Shown: piece by piece, positions 21,960 through 35,394 of the stretch
Layout: each line of letters opens with the position of its first letter
Numbering within the stretch: position 1 is the first letter of the stretch
The notes under the pieces: model-generated
Seen by the model: the letters and a program-made list of their open reading frames with translations, nothing else
What the model was told of the DNA's origin: nothing
Database searches by the model: none
Source of the DNA: Trichostrongylus colubriformis
Taxonomy: Eukaryota; Nematoda; Chromadorea; Rhabditida; Trichostrongylidae
DNA length: 64,000 nt
Direction of reading: 5' to 3'
Assembly (NCBI GenBank): GCA_963978905.1
Contig: OZ022257.1
Location: forward strand, 29,465,274 to 29,529,273
Translations under genes and position numbers: made by a program

Positions 21960-22985
21960 TTAACATCTACCCAAGGGTCTACCTGAGAAGAACTTAAACG
22001 GCAAAATGTGACATTGCCTACCCCGGTGCGGTCGCGTCGCGGCTTTCGTACTGGAGCATATTATCTCCCCAAGCGCGCTAATCTTCCACGCCATGTGGTC
22101 CTGCTTGAGGTGGAATGTCTTCGGAATCGTCGTTTAACATCCATTATTGCTATAGTCAACACTGTTCGGGTCAAATAAAGTCGGGGGGGGGGGGACGCCA
22201 TTTGCGTCAACGTCGAAGCTCCTTTCCCTCCCTGGGCTTGGGCTAAAATTGATATCCCCTCCCCTCACATGAAAAAGCATCTGTCAAAGCATAGGTTTCA
22301 TCTGCTTTAGCCTGAGCCTAGGGAAGGAAAGAAGTATGACGAGGGTAGAAATTTTGCGTCTTCCCCCCCCTCCCCCCCGACTTTATTTGGCCCCCACTGT
22401 TCATCAAGAAACGTGTTCAACAAATCAAATCAATTCAACAAATATCACATAAAAGATACCACATAAAAAACCACTCTACAGCTTCAGTTCTGAAAAACCT
22501 GGAAATCTATGGTAGTTCCGATAACTAGAATTAAAGCAACAACAATATGGAGGCATATCAGAAAACTAATACCGCTCAACATAGCAGGTCTTAAGATTCA
22601 GAGGACCCTTGGCATAAAAGATTTTCTAAAAGGATTTTGATAGCGCACGCGCAGTTAATGAAAACAACGCAAGGAGCAGTGAAAACTGAATTCGCATCTT
22701 CATAGAAAAGTGGCAAATTCTTCATAGCATACACTATAAAGACGGTGCACGTTCTGGATAAAGTACACTCCAGGGAAAAGATATTACCACAATAAGCAGC
22801 AAATGGAAAGGTAACGAAGAAAACTACCACTCCCAGTTAAAAGCAGATTAGCGGCGTGGAGATTAGCGCGTTCGGAGGAGATAATATGCTCCAGTACGAA
22901 AGCCGCGACGCAATCGCACCGAGGAGAGCAATGTCACATTTTGCCGTTTAAGTTCTTCTGTCTACCTGCCCCAAGAAGGTAAGTG
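21960..22985. repeat. Inverted repeat with arms of about 125 bp
   Basis: The sequence from 21960 to 22095 (CTTAAACGGCAAAATGTGAC, GTACTGGAGCATATTATCTC, GCGCTAATCTTCCACGCC) returns inverted at 22846-22985. The loop contains the 22160-22402 MITE. Confidence 0.75.
22160..22402. mobile_element. Hairpin MITE with G12 and C8/C7 runs
   Basis: The termini (CA)CTGTT..CAAATAAAGTCGGGGG are mirrored at the right by CCCCCGACTTTATTTGG..CACTG. There is an inner palindrome around 22215-22335. The left run has 12 consecutive Gs (22183-22194). Non-coding. Confidence 0.7.
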
Positions 22986-23804
22986 CCTATTGTGATTACC
23001 GCGTGGAGTGCCTTTAATCAGCAATGTTGTACATGTATTTTTTGAAGGTGTTATAACTTTAACACAGAACTGGGCTTTTTTAGCATTCTATACAGTCTCC
23101 AGTATGGTTCATCTCCTCGCATCTTGAAACCTCAACATGGTTTGTTGGATTTTTTTTACTATACTTCTGCCACAGTTTTTTAGGTGGGATCCTTATCGTA
23201 ACGATGTCAGAAATGCTGGGGAAAGATGCATTTGGTTGGGTAATGGGCATTCTGCAATTTTTTGTACTGGCTTCTGGAAACGACGGAAAGGTTGGAACGT
23301 TGGTGACATACATTCGCCAGTTCATTATCCCAATCGTGCACTTCAAGAACGAATGCAGTTGGGAAGTACACGGTGCGCGGTACATTCCTATCCTAGCATG
23401 TGTATCTGCTCCTACTTTAATCGATGTCAAGACGAGAGGAGTAGACCAGAGGTGTCTATCCTTTTATACAGTGCTGGTATATTGCCCTGATAGTAGGCGT
23501 ATGATAGATAACTGGAGCGCTTCAGGGCACCTGTTTGGATGTGCTCAACTTACAGCCGAGCGTTCTATTGTGACTGGTGAATCATTTCAACCAGCTGTCA
23601 TTCAAACGATGGTCAAATCGCTGGAACCGACAAAAGAATACGCGCGCCTTTAGCCGGTGTCTTTGTGTCGTAAAGTCGCCTCGCAATTGCGGATACTACC
23701 TCCGAGCTCATTTCATTCGACAACTTTTGAGACTTCGTCCATCCCTCTTTTACAAAATCTCATTTCCAAAGAACTTTCCCGTTCAATAGCATTTTAAGTG
23801 GATT

Positions 23805-23811
23805 GTTTCAG
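23805..23811 (+). promoter_or_regulatory. Probable trans-splice acceptor (TTTCAG) directly before the collagen ATG
   Basis: TGTTTCAG abuts the start codon at 23812. Nematode genes are commonly spliced to a leader at such a site; the alternative is an ordinary intron acceptor after an unseen non-coding exon. Confidence 0.55.
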
Positions 23812-26800
23812 ATGGAAGGAAATACATACCTACGAAGCGCCATCGCCCTGTCGCTCCTGACAATTTTATCACTATACAGGTACCAGCCTTTTCACGAATT
23901 TGCATTACACACATGTTATTAATAGGGACTATAAGTTACTCGTAGCCACAAATTTAACTTCTTCACTCCCTCAAGTTGATGAGAAGAATTTTCGAGTTTG
24001 CTGCCTTTTGATGGCATCCTGATTATGCGATGGAATTGAGGAAGAAACTGCGCCGAATAGCACAAACAAAAGGTTGATGGGTGATATCATGATTAGGGGA
24101 ACGTCTTATAAAAAGTTGCTTACCCAAGCATTTTTGAGGGATCTCTGAAAGATAAATCTGCACATCGAGGCAAACATTTTCTGATTGGATTTGCTAGACC
24201 TCGGTGAATGAGTGAAAGTGTTCTTGTCCCCTTCTAAGCTAAAAAAAATAGCATCCATAGTGGGAGGTCCCCTTAATGCGATCGCGCAGATTTATGAACG
24301 CGTGAGGTCGAAACTCTGATGTTGTGTAGCGTTATAATATTGCCTTTCCTTTAGCGAAAATGGTGTAGTGGGAAGAGGGTGATATGATAAGTGGCACATT
24401 CCCGTTCGCATCGTCAGGGGACGAATCGTGGATCAATATCTATTCAAGTTAACCAAGCCTTGCATCTTCGCAAGGAAAGTGGATCAGTACCAGATTTGTC
24501 TGGGGTAACGAAATTCCTGGCTTTCACATCTTTGACTCGCACAAACGATTGTATGAATGGTGCAAACTTCTCACTACAGCACATCTCGAGTGGAAGCAAA
24601 GTGCATGGTGCCCTCCCGAATGAGGTGGATGAACGGCAGATGCTCCTTCGCTACTGTGCAACCAAGGAGGTGCAATCAGCATTATAACACATAATAGTAC
24701 ACGCTTCGCAGCCTGCGCTCTGCATCCTATCACCACACAGCTTCCAAACATAGGAATACGGCATGGAAACATAGACTGACGCCCACGTCAACCTCCACGA
24801 GTCACTCTCAAAGTGCAGCGCCGAGTCATTGAAATCTCCCAACTGAACTTACAGTGTGAGATGTAATGCTTCCCAAACCACTACTGAAAATTCTTTGTAG
24901 CTTCTTACCTATAATGTGGCACCGTGCATCGGCAATACGATCGTTGCTGCACAATGAAATGTTGGCGTTCACTGAGTTGGAGCAGCAGGTCTGGACAGAA
25001 CTGAAAGCTGAGGCACAATCCAGCCGCCTTCCTCGCCAAGTTTATGATTACTGTGAATGTGATTACCACAATTACTGTCCACGTGGAGCGCCTGGAAAAC
25101 GAGGTGTGTTCTCAGTATCACATCTCTAAAACCTTTCTTCAACTCCTTCTAGGCCCCGATGGAGAAGACGGTATCCATGGGGAAGATGGAGCACCAGGAG
25201 TGCCAGGTGCTCCGGGAGTTCTACCTCAGGCGCTTTATCAGCATGTCGACGGCTGTATGGTTTGCGTATACGGACCAAAGGGAAAACAAGGGGCACCTGG
25301 ATCACCTGGACCACAGGTACGAACTCCACCTTTCTGGCAGCTTACTCATTGGAAACGCTTTGAGATACTTCCATCAGACATCCGAATTCCTTAGAAAAAA
25401 CGTCGGCAAGAATTTAGATGCATACATTTCCAGGGTGTGCCTGGAAACGCTGGGAAGGATGGGCGGAACGGTATTCCAGGAGCCAGTGGTCCACCAGGAG
25501 AAATGGGACCTCCAGGGGTCACTGGAAAACAGGGACAAGACGGTGAGTACATATTTGGCATAAGAGACAATTAAAGGAGAGAACGAGAATCAGGATGTAG
25601 TGTCTGACTGAGAAGTCAATATATCTCAAGTGGGATCCTTGAGGGAAGCGTCCAGTTGGTTCCACGATACTTTATCCAAGATCACCCACCCGAGAGATGG
25701 TGTACCGAAGCAAAAATCGAAAAACTAGAAGAAGAGCAACTCGTCTGCCTTTCCAACGCGCAACATCTGAGAACGAGAAACCAGTGGGCACAGCGTAATC
25801 CAAATTTACGCGCCCGATGTTATACCTGCCCACGTGACTGTCGCCTCTTCTCTCCTAGAGCCCTCGTGACCGCGCACCGGACACCCCAACCCGTCGCACT
25901 TCACTTTGAGGTGCTCTGCCTCAGTCGTATTCTCTTTTTTTGTTTTAAAATTTTCTTGGTAAGTAAAGAGGCCCTTAGTAAGCAGTTACAACATAATTGT
26001 ATGGGTAGCGAACTGCCATAAATTCCCGTGGACGATCAGTTTAAGCGTAGAACAACAACCTCCTAGAAAACAACAATTTTTACTATTACCTGATCGCGAA
26101 AGTGATATGCACGCTGGGATCATTCCGTTCATGTACACCGTGGAACGTTACCCGTACTACCTATTTCCATTTCCTGCAATTAGTAACGCATTTGCTGCAA
26201 AATCTCTGTCTCTGACATTTGCATAGGCCTCACACAACAGCTTCAAATCAAATTGTTATTTGAGTACAAAGTCCTTTAGGAGTAGATATCAATCCAGTTT
26301 GCCCACCTTCATATGCGCAACACTCCTAGAAGCGGGAATAAATGCTGTTCTGCAGTGGATAGAGGTCTTACCCTCTTCTGAACTGCATTCTATCGAACCA
26401 CTCCAAGCCTTTAATCTTCCATGATTCCTTTTATTTTTTGCATATTTTATAGTGGGCTGACGTAAACATCAGGTCCTTCCAATGCCCAACACACGCATAT
26501 CTTCTTTTTTCCACGATTCTAAATGAACAACTAATGCATAGCGTATCTTGTACATAATAAGTAAAATAACCAGCTGCTTGATGCCTTTTTCTTTGTTCCA
26601 TTTGGTGACCAAATATAAAAATTCTCGAAGAGGTGCGGAGAATTGGAGATATCAACTGGTTTTTGTTTGATTGCCATTCCACACAGCTTATACACAGTTC
26701 TACAACTCCTATTTAAAATCAGCAGGGCATGTTATTCCATGGAAGGAAAGGAAACGAGTTCTTGTAGCCAAGTTCCCAAAAAGATGATATTTCAGTTCGT

Positions 26801-29800
26801 TCCATTGATTGATGAAGATGAAGCCAATTGTTTTCTTCAGGACAACCTGGAACCTCCGGTTCAAGTGGTGTGATGGGCATCAAAGGCCTCCATGGCGAAC
26901 CAGGTGAACCCGGTCAGCGAGGCTACCAGGGCGAGCCTGGAAAACCGGGCGAACCGGGGCAAATGGGCTCGCAAGGACCACCTGGAGTACCTGGAAATAT
27001 GGGGATGTGGGGTGAGCGAGGAGCGCCAGGTAAGAGTACACGATCGAAGCCGAGTTTTTCATAATTTTTCAAGCTACATCACTGGAGTCAGCCTGAATTT
27101 GTCACATGTGAGAAGCAGATCAGCACTGATTTGTGAATGTTCTCAACTGGTCAGATGGGTTTCGAAAACGAATACCGTTTTATCGCAATATCAATAAAAA
27201 ATATGCGTCCTGGCAGGAGTGAGGTGGTCAAAATTGGGTTCATTCACATTGTCCTGGTCCGAAAACCGAATCATTAGTCACAATCCGCACAGTTCAACGA
27301 ACCTTCCTATCACTCGAAAGTAGATAAATGGGTACCAATTTCGTCAAAGGGGAAAACATTCAATGTCGGCTGATCACTGCAGGCCATTGTAGAGGTCAAA
27401 CATATGTCCACACGCTTCCATTTTGAGTGGAATGCGGTTGATTGATTCCAAAGACTTCATACAATACCTTAGCGCAGGGTCAAGCCTAGCGTCGAAGAAC
27501 CTTATGAAAAGTACGATTCCCCAAAATGGGTCTTCTATATGACTGTTGTTCATCTTGTGCCTGAAAAGTTTGCCCTCATCAGTACTTGATGCGATCAGGT
27601 TCGATATCGATATGTGGAGCTCATCATCTTTTCCTATCAGAAATTCTACTGTTTTAATGTATGTAGCCGTAACTTCCTTGGAAGCAGCGAAAGGGGTAAT
27701 TAGGCCGAACATGTGAAGTTCATCAAATATGGGAGTCGACGTGCTCAATTGTACGAAGGTGAAGAAAAAACGGAATGAAGCGGTCAAAAACCGTGAAATA
27801 AGACCTGGTATGTTTCTTTATTCTGAGCAAATTATGCAGAAGCTCATCAAAGCTCACTACAATTCCGTAGTTTGCCAACTACACTGCGTTGCATAGTACA
27901 GCCACCTATAATTGTCCAGAAAGTTTCAAAGAAAAATGCTTCTAGAAACTTCTCCAGGTACAAAGAGTAGATACGAGTGCGCATTCAGATACCTTACCAA
28001 TTTGCAGCCTTGTAATGACAACATATTCCTTTCCATGTTTCGAAAAAAAAGCCGCTTTCGCGATGGTGCAAAATGATGCAGTACCCTGGGCGAATAGGAG
28101 TGCTCGGCAAAACAAAACAAACATGAAAGTCAATAAGCTAATCTAGTGATCGATTGACCCCTCATTTCCCCGAGTAACCTCAACTGCTGTTCTCTAAGTT
28201 GATATAAGGTTTATAAATTGGATTTTGTTTCACTTAGTGCATGATCTAATGATTGAGTTGAAAATGGCTAATTCTTAGCATAGATGCTCTTTAACATAAA
28301 ATGCCACACGTCCTGTGTCAGATAAGGAGCGGGTTTGCTCATCGGTTAATACAGAAGATCTTTTTGGTGACCGACACCAACCTGCACGAAAACATGATTT
28401 TAATGTTCAAGAATTCAGAGGTCCTTTTGAGCCTACACCAGAATTTAAACCATTCATGTTTTTTTAAGGGCAGCGCCGTCAACACATCTTGCCGCGGTCA
28501 GTTGGAATTCCGCTCAGGACGCAAGGGTCTGGTACCATGGAGGTCCTTCAAGAAATAGTCCTCATCATAATCCGAAAAACGATAATTTTTGTGCCATAAA
28601 GAGACAAAATAGTGACATAAAGGTGAAGGAAACGACAGCATTACATGGTAACAATCCTGATTAAAGACAGTGCTAGGGGTAATGTGAGTGATAAAGAATT
28701 CCTAAGAGGAGTCATTCACTCGAAAACTACGGGTTTGGGAGAGCCCATTTGCGGCGAAATCCCCCGTGAAGGGCGCGCCCCCGAGCTGTGGCAGAGGCGG
28801 CCTTTTCGGCTCGAGCCGCCTTACTGTGCTCGGTCCGCCTCCTAGCGACTGATCGGCTGGGGTGGGAATAGACAGTATCGCGTCCCGCTTTCTCAGTTTT
28901 GGCTTGAAGCGCACTCCAGAAAAAGGATGCATTTCATTTACGATCATCCCTTCGTGTTCAGAACATGACAACACGTCAATGGAAATTTCGTCCGGACTGC
29001 CCGCCTCTTCACGGGAAGGCTCCACGTCGGGAATCAACGGTGGAGAAGGGTCCTATTTCTCAGGTCTTCGACCATTTCCATCCGTTTTTTCTTCACTATC
29101 CTGTTACTAGGCATCTCGACTTTCACATTCACTACTTCTTTTACTTTTGTGCCGAATTTCCCCAAACACTGCCTTTAAGAAATAAGTTATTCATACGTGA
29201 AAATCTATGGGGAGTGTTGCAATGTGCGCAATCATGTGCAGGAATCCGCGGCGCCGCTCGCCGTGTGCGGCCGCGCGAAAATTTGTCATAAGTGCGCACC
29301 CCGCTTTGTATACAGAGTACATAGGATCTGATTGCTGTGACCGCGGATTGAGGAGTCATTTAGTCATTCCCTTCTGATGAACTTTACCTCTACATACTGA
29401 GACATGAGCAAGATTTCTTCTCAATCCGCTCATCAATAAATTCAGGAAAAGCTTGCAGGGCGGTGTTATCGGTGCGATAAGAGCACGGTACACCGGTAGT
29501 AGAAGATGTCTCGACGGACGAAGGGGTCGTATTTGACGGGTGAGATAGGAAGAGTCGTAACTGTAAAGGTCAGCAAAGGTCCTAGGCTAGATAATAAGCA
29601 TAAAATGTCGTGAACTGACCCGGTTAGGCGAAAAAATACAATATGATGGAGTTTGAGTGTGAGTGATCATCACAAAAAATTACAGTAATAGTATGCTTAG
29701 TGATACTATGCAATTGGTATAGTCACTGTTCCTGCAGAGGTTATGTTGATATTGGAAAGGAGGGGGGAGAAGTCGTACTTGGTTTCCCGTTGAGGGGAGA

Positions 29801-31447
29801 CGGGTCGTACTGAACCGACCATTGTCCTCGACACTGGGTGTGGCCTGTATTAGATGTCGTCACGGGAGCAGAAATGATATAGTTTCAAGCGTTCACGCAT
29901 CCTCCCTATCTCCTACTATGTACAAATCCTCCTCGCGCTGAAAAGTGACGAAACTTGAATTTTGACCTCAAACCTCCTGTTCATCACGTTGATGGTCTGA
30001 CTTAAGAGTGACGATATTAGCTCTTGTGATGGAGTGGATCAAAGTGCAGGAACATGAAATGCCTCTCCAAAGAAAGGGACCTGAAATAATGTTATTCCAT
30101 CCATGCAACGCTTCAGCTGAGTTCAACACCTTGAAGATGATATGTTAGATGATGTAAATTACGGTCCAAAAACTAAACCAAGGATTTTATGCACCTAAAT
30201 TTTGTCTTCCATGATTAGTGGAGCCTACTGCAGTCAAGGTACCTCCTCCCATATACGCATTTGCATGATCCAGCGGGAAATGTATCTCATTTACGCTGTT
30301 TTTCAACCAGCCATATTCTCAACGTATTATCGAATTAAAAAGATCCCTCAGATGTGTCTCGCTTGCCACTCGCGGTTTTATGCCCGATTGCTGGTCTCGC
30401 ACGAAAAGATGGGTCATTACTTGGTTCGATCTGAGAAAAAATCGCTCTGAAAAGGAGCGATAACCTTGAAACCGTGACTGGAGCATGTGCCAGTCATAGT
30501 CATCCAGCGAACGACATTGTACTGAAATGGAATGCGGCATAATATTTGATATCGATTTCTGCAATCTGCCTCAACATAGAAATATGGTAGTCGTTTGTGC
30601 TGAAGGAAATTAAACAGGATGTTGCCGCAAAGAAGTGCTGTGTTAGGGACCAGGGCTGAGTCCAGCGGTGAGGGAAATTGTCGAGAAATATGCCCTCCCC
30701 CTCCCCCGGTCTGCACTACGCTTAGACCGCAATCATATTTTACGCCAGCAGGGCGTGGCTGCGTTCACAGACACAGACAGAGAAGCAAAGTGGCACGGAG
30801 GAGGTGCTGAGACGACGCGGGCAACGAAGCAGAGTGGCACACAGGGAGATGCAAAGATACGCAGCCACGCCCTGCCGCCGGCACTGCAAAGTATGACCGC
30901 GGCCTTAGGCCACATTCATATTTTCCGATTCCAGCGGCAGGGCATGGCTGCTTGTCTCTGCGTCTCCGCATGTAGCACCCTGTCTCGTCGCCTACGTCGT
31001 CTCCACACCTCTCCCGTGCCGCTGTGCCCGCTACCTGTGAACGCAGCCACGCCGTGCCGGCGCAAAGTATGAATGCGGCCTTACGACGCTACCTGTTGCT
31101 ATACTCAAGATCGATCGGTAGAAATACATCAAGATAATCATGGTATTGCTGCCTAGCCAAACTAATGTATGATTATTGATTAACAACCTTTTTGTGGGAG
31201 CTACTTAAATACAGGTAGTCGTCGAAAAAAAGAAAATGAATTGTGTGGAGTAAAGCTCTGAATAAGCCAAAAAAATCTCGAACTAGGGAGAGTTCTTCTT
31301 TCTATAGGAGGCACTTGTGATTGTGCTGCACGTGCTGTATTTCCTAACAACTTAATTTTAGGAGCCCCCGGACCCTCAGGACATGTCGGACTACCTGGCA
31401 TTGATGCTACGTACTGCTCCTGTCCGCTCCGTACAATCAGAAAATGA
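23812..31447 (+). CDS. Nematode cuticle collagen, six exons
   Basis: The exons are 23812-23879, 24901-25103, 25153-25316, 25434-25542, 26841-27029 and 31362-31447. All junctions are GT-AG, and together they give 819 nt, 272 codons plus stop, with no frame break. The protein has a hydrophobic segment (about residues 9-29), an [14 protein letters not shown] region, a subtilisin-type R-L-P-R site (65-68), and three Cys (74, 76, 82). A short Gly-X-Y run (85-111) follows, then an interruption with C-M-V-C (125-128), then 43 uninterrupted Gly-X-Y triplets (131-259). The tail is YCSCP. This is the standard plan of secreted cuticle collagens that trimerise and are disulphide-linked in the worm cuticle. 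The final intron (27030-31361) is 4.3 kb and holds dispersed repeats. The specific collagen orthologue is not assigned. Confidence 0.93.
27374..27787 (-). other. Unrecognised 137-codon open frame, antisense inside collagen intron 5
   Basis: The frame starts at an ATG and has protein-like composition (for example [17 protein letters not shown]), but I recognise no domain. It could be a fragment of a transposon or a decayed exon. No splice structure or neighbour supports it as a gene. Confidence 0.2.
28500..28550 (+). repeat. Dispersed repeat C, partial copy
   Basis: TTGGAATTCCGCTCaGGACGCa..TGGTACC matches longer copies at 35395-35525 (+) and 40548-40660 (-). Confidence 0.6.
28660..29190 (+). 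repeat. Dispersed repeat D, longest copy
   Basis: The blocks AAAGACAGTGCTAGGGGTAA, GCTTGAAGCGCACTCCAG and CACCTCGACTTTCAC-like recur at 35955-36290 (+), 42990-43215 (-) and 44617-44700 (-). The antisense frame 29037-28702 is probably fortuitous, since the other copies do not keep it open. Confidence 0.65.
30722..30907. mobile_element. MITE family B, copy 1 (AAGGCCGCGGTCATAC termini)
   Basis: The ends are related to TTAAGGCCGCGGTCATACTT, followed inward by GGCAGGGCGTGGCTGCGT and its mirror. The element is about 185 bp, non-coding, and directly abutted by copy 2. Confidence 0.75.
30904..31084. mobile_element. MITE family B, copy 2
   Basis: Same family as copy 1: the left part contains GGCAGGGCATGGCTGC, the right part GCAGCCACGCCGTGCCGG..GCAAAGTATGAATGCGGCC. 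The two copies share the TTAGG(CC) junction. Confidence 0.7.
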
Positions 31448-31982
31448 AGGCGACACGTACGATATTTAAGTAGATAAATCGATAAAACACATCTTAAAGG
31501 TTGCTCAATTTGTAACAGCAAAGTCAACATAAGCGTGGAACGTAAATTCTATAAAGTTATACGTTGTCCCTGCTACACCTCATTGTTGTTGAGCTTCTGT
31601 CAACATTGCCGCTCTTCGTCAGTGCAGCTGAATTCATTCAACAAACCCATCATAACGGCTACTACAATTTATGGTGGAACCAACGCTCTCCAAAAAATTG
31701 AACTTTCCCTAGGATGCCAGCGACACAAATGACATTGAAAAACGGCGATCGCCATATGATTGATCTTGTGGTCCAGCTTTGTGGGAATCGAACAGCTTCT
31801 GTACAATAATACGCTGGTTACAACAAAATTATACTTGTTTCCTTTTTCGACTGCGGATGCTGTGAACCCTTCAAGCATGTGTTAACAGATTCCGTTAATA
31901 GTAAACCTCGTTGTCTGGGGTTGACTGATTTTCTTGACACTTATAGCCAGTGTAAAATATATAGAAGTGGATGAATGAAGTA

Positions 31983-32488
31983 TTAGGTTGGACGGGAAGT
32001 TCTGGGACACCTTGTGAGAAAAATTCAATTTATTTTAATTTTATTCACAGATTTTATTCAGAATTTTATTCAGCTCGACTGACGGGGATCTTCTTCAACG
32101 GCAGCTGTCAGGGCGTCGACATCGAAGACCGGAGGACGTCCTGAGCGTGGTTCATCTTCTAGCGTTGTCTGTCCTTCACCGAAACGCTGATACCACCGAA
32201 TCACCGTAGACTTCGAAGTGGTGTTCGCACCCATCGAGTGGTTGATTCTGTCGGCCGCCAGGCGCGCAGAACTACCAAGGCGGTACTCATGAAGAATCAG
32301 CAGTCGAAGACCTTCTCGCGAAATAGGCTCAGATTCGCCGCTTGTCGAAGCCATAGTGGTGATAACCAGACTAGTGAAGAGTCCTTCACACTCCATCTAT
32401 ATACCCTTACCATGGACTGTCCCACAATTCTTTACAGGTTTCTACAGGAAAAAACAAAAAGTGTCCCAGAACTTCCCGTCCAACCTAA
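31983..32488 (-). mobile_element. Internally deleted mariner (506 bp)
   Basis: The inverted termini TTAGGTTGGACGGGAAGTTC are perfect at both ends and flanked by TA (31981-31982 and 32489-32490). Only the start of a transposase remains inside. Confidence 0.92.
32070..32354 (-). pseudogene. Mariner transposase, DNA-binding N terminus only
   Basis: From ATG 32354 the frame encodes the mariner helix-turn-helix region: GLRLLILHEYRLGSSARLAA, then STVIRWYQRFGEGQTTLEDE and PRSGRPPVFDVDALTAAVEE, ending DPRQSS and a stop. The catalytic domain is entirely deleted. The remaining frame is open, so a DNA-binding fragment could in principle be made. Confidence 0.88.
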
Positions 32489-32761
32489 TAATTTATGCAG
32501 AAGTGGAGACATAAAGTACAAAATAGCTGTTTCAACATAGCTTTTTACTTTTTTTTATAATGTGATTCGCTATTCGTCATATCATTGCTGGACGTGCAGA
32601 GCAGACTGACACCCTACCATAAACAGCTCTATGCCTCTATGCTCTTGACCTTCCTTAGTTGGTTTCGCTCACGCCTTTCCACAAAAATCTCTGCTCGGCG
32701 GAGCGAAGCGTGGGAATGAAATGGCACACACATAGATCACAAAATTAATGGAAAGTGATTC

Positions 32762-33033
32762 AATGAAATAGCGGCAGCGTGATTTCTTGCATTTTTATAC
32801 ACTGCCTATTTCTATTAGGTCATACAGTAGCTTCGATCGGTTTTTGTTCTTTTTTTTGTTTTCCGAAGCAATGCAAACATAAACACGATCTTTTTCAGCT
32901 CTACAATATGGTATATGTACTGTAAATCATCTGATGATTCAATATTTCCAAGGTGTAGAAAAGGAGTACTCGGAAGGCAAAAAAACTGCCTTTCCTTGCC
33001 CACATTACCGAGGTCCAAGAAGCTGATCCTCCC
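32762..33033. repeat. Direct repeat E, copy 1
   Basis: ATGAAATAGCGGC..GTGATTTCTTGC through GGTCCAAGAAGCTGATCCTCC recurs at 33687-33963. A TATTAGGT..ACA string inside resembles a mariner end, and AACCTAATA at 33356-33364 may be its partner, but no transposase is seen. Confidence 0.65.
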
Positions 33034-33686
33034 CCTACTGCCGAACCATATGAGGGAGTGGCACATCGTTGATCAATTCTAATGTTAACAAGAAGTTTAT
33101 CGTCTAATGAAAGCTCAATAAACCTCGATTGCAAACGGAGAAGGGTAGGTGCCGAAAGTGCTAACTCTTGCCTCGTGTGTATTCCTTTTCTGAGCCTTGA
33201 AAATATCAAACAACCAAATGATTGAAGAGCAAATAATGGGAGTTATAGAGCAAGCTTCGACAGGAGACATCGTTGATCAATTTCTCATACATTTCGACAG
33301 AAAACAAGGAAAGACAAAAAAAGGAAAAAAAGCTGGAAAAAAGTCTTTTTGTACAACCTAATACCAACCTCGCGTGGGCTCAAGCGCGCACACGATGAGA
33401 TATTCGAGCAGTTGAACAAGATTATATAAAATCTTCCATTACAGCAATCCTTATTGAAACTGATAAGGAAAGGATATCAGGCCGAAGTAGTCATTTGGAA
33501 TCAGACACACCCTACCATTTGAAATCAGACACCCCCTACAACTCGACGCAATTCCGGACACTCTCTTCAAATCTGTATTGGAAATCTGCCAAACGATTCT
33601 CTTATTGTTAGTGGAGTTATGGAGGTTTTCCGAATGAAATACCATTACATGGCAGGTTCGGAGGCCTGTAGCACGCGTGAATCCAT

Positions 33687-33963
33687 GAAATAGCGGCGAA
33701 CGTGATTCCTTGCATTTTCATCAGTGAATATTTCTATTAGGTTATACAATAGCTTCGTTCGGTTTTTGTTCTTTTTCTTTCACATCTCCGAAGCAATGCA
33801 AACATGTAATCGATAGAGCTTTTTCAATTCTACAACATATGTAGCTTATTGCAAATCATTTGATGGTTTACAATTTTCACGGTTTGGAAAAGGAATACTC
33901 AGTAGGCTAGGATTCGCACTTTCTTTGCACGCATTATGTAGGTCCAAGAAGCTGATCCTCCTC
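33687..33963. repeat. Direct repeat E, copy 2
   Basis: Second copy of 32762-33033, diverged (roughly 80% by eye), same orientation. Confidence 0.65.
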
Positions 33964-35394
33964 GCTCCAAGTGGCTAGCCGTTTTCGTGCAAAACCAGGG
34001 TGATATTCGTGTTCACTGGATTGACCCCATATATTTCAAGCTTTTAGCCAATACGAGAATTTGAGCAAATTTCGAAAAAAATTCATGGGCTATTAGGTGG
34101 CAACACATTAAACCAAGGGAAAGTCGCTGACCCTTGCCAATGGAATGTTCTTTGGCGCTTTGTGCGTATATGTCGTGTGATGGGCTTCTGTAATGGGAAT
34201 GTTTAGGTATGGTCATGTTCACAAGCTTTTTGTAAAAAAAAAAGATTTCAAAAAATTACTTATTACCGCATAGCCACCCCGTTTATCCGAAGCTGGAACG
34301 AAACTCGCTTTGACTGAATATTAGCATACAGGGATAGTTCGACCCCGTAAGCACAAATACCATAATCGTTTCACGCGACCCTTCTGATTCATGAGTAACG
34401 GGAGTCTGCTCATAAAAACAAGCTGAATCATGGAGCCTTCATCGATCTTGAAATTAGGAGCAGTGCGGTACGTGAAAAGGAATATAATGAACAGGTTAAT
34501 GTGCATGACAACACTTCCTGGGATGTTTCCAGACACAAAGGAGAAAGCCTTGTGATGAGCAAAGGAAGGGCATTCTCGTGGATCACATCCTTGGTACAAA
34601 CCCGCATGCCAGTGGCCACGACTACCTCTGTGCTATCCTGCTGCTGTCATGGCTCGAATTTTCCTTGGATTGATGTGCGATTTGAGCGAGGAACACGCTT
34701 ATCACTACATGTGTAATCAGTGCACAAAAAAAAACCCTTCATAACTCAATTTAGAGAGTCGGTCGGCAGTTTCGGGAGCAGATTCGAGATCAGTGTTCAA
34801 AAGCGTGTCCAGTAATATGTATCTTATTGCAAATGACCACTTCGACATGGTATCTTTGCCTTGTAAGTAGTTTCAGTTCTGACACTCACTCCACCCGTCA
34901 GCACTTCCTAATTGCCTTCTCTTTCATAGCATGGATTCTACTGAGCCTCTACTCAACGCTACAACCACGTCAGGGTCTTTTCTGTTATTCTGCACGCACG
35001 GCTACCGCACCATTTCATGTCGATGCTTAATTTTTCAAATCATAAACTCTTGATAGACTTCTACCGAACTTCGTCTCCCTTCAATTATGTTTGAGCATAG
35101 CTTCATCACGACATTCCGACAGCAATACCTGCTTTTGCTTCACTATCAGATTCCACGCTTCCAGCAATCACATTTCGAATTTTCAACACCACCTTGCACC
35201 TTTCACCGATCCAGTCTTAGCGTTCAGTACATACAACCATGATGAACTCTTATTTTCTCATGCGTTCCATCCGAGTGCTCTACTCCACGATCTCTCTCTT
35301 CGAGAACACTAAACACATCAGTTTCCGGCTTTTCTGTTTTACGTTTTTACCGCTATTCTTCCATTTAATTTTTGTTTCAGGATAACTTGCAGCC
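33964..35394. other. Intergenic stretch, no gene recognised
   Basis: Only short frames without domains; no transposon termini recognised. Confidence 0.3.

Larger units (their letters stand above)
20953..23016. mobile_element. 2-kb element with AGGCACTCCACGCG termini, carrying nested elements
   Basis: The left end AGAGGCACTCCACGCG and right end (reverse complement AAAGGCACTCCACGCGGTAA) resemble the 20-bp termini of the 508-bp element at 37767-38274. Two G/C-run hairpin elements and an inverted repeat lie inside. No transposase is seen. Confidence 0.5.

Noticed and set aside
23137..23653. Overlapping frames of 116-149 codons on both strands upstream of the collagen gene
   Set aside because: Both strands are open, no domain is recognised, and no splice sites link either to the collagen exons.
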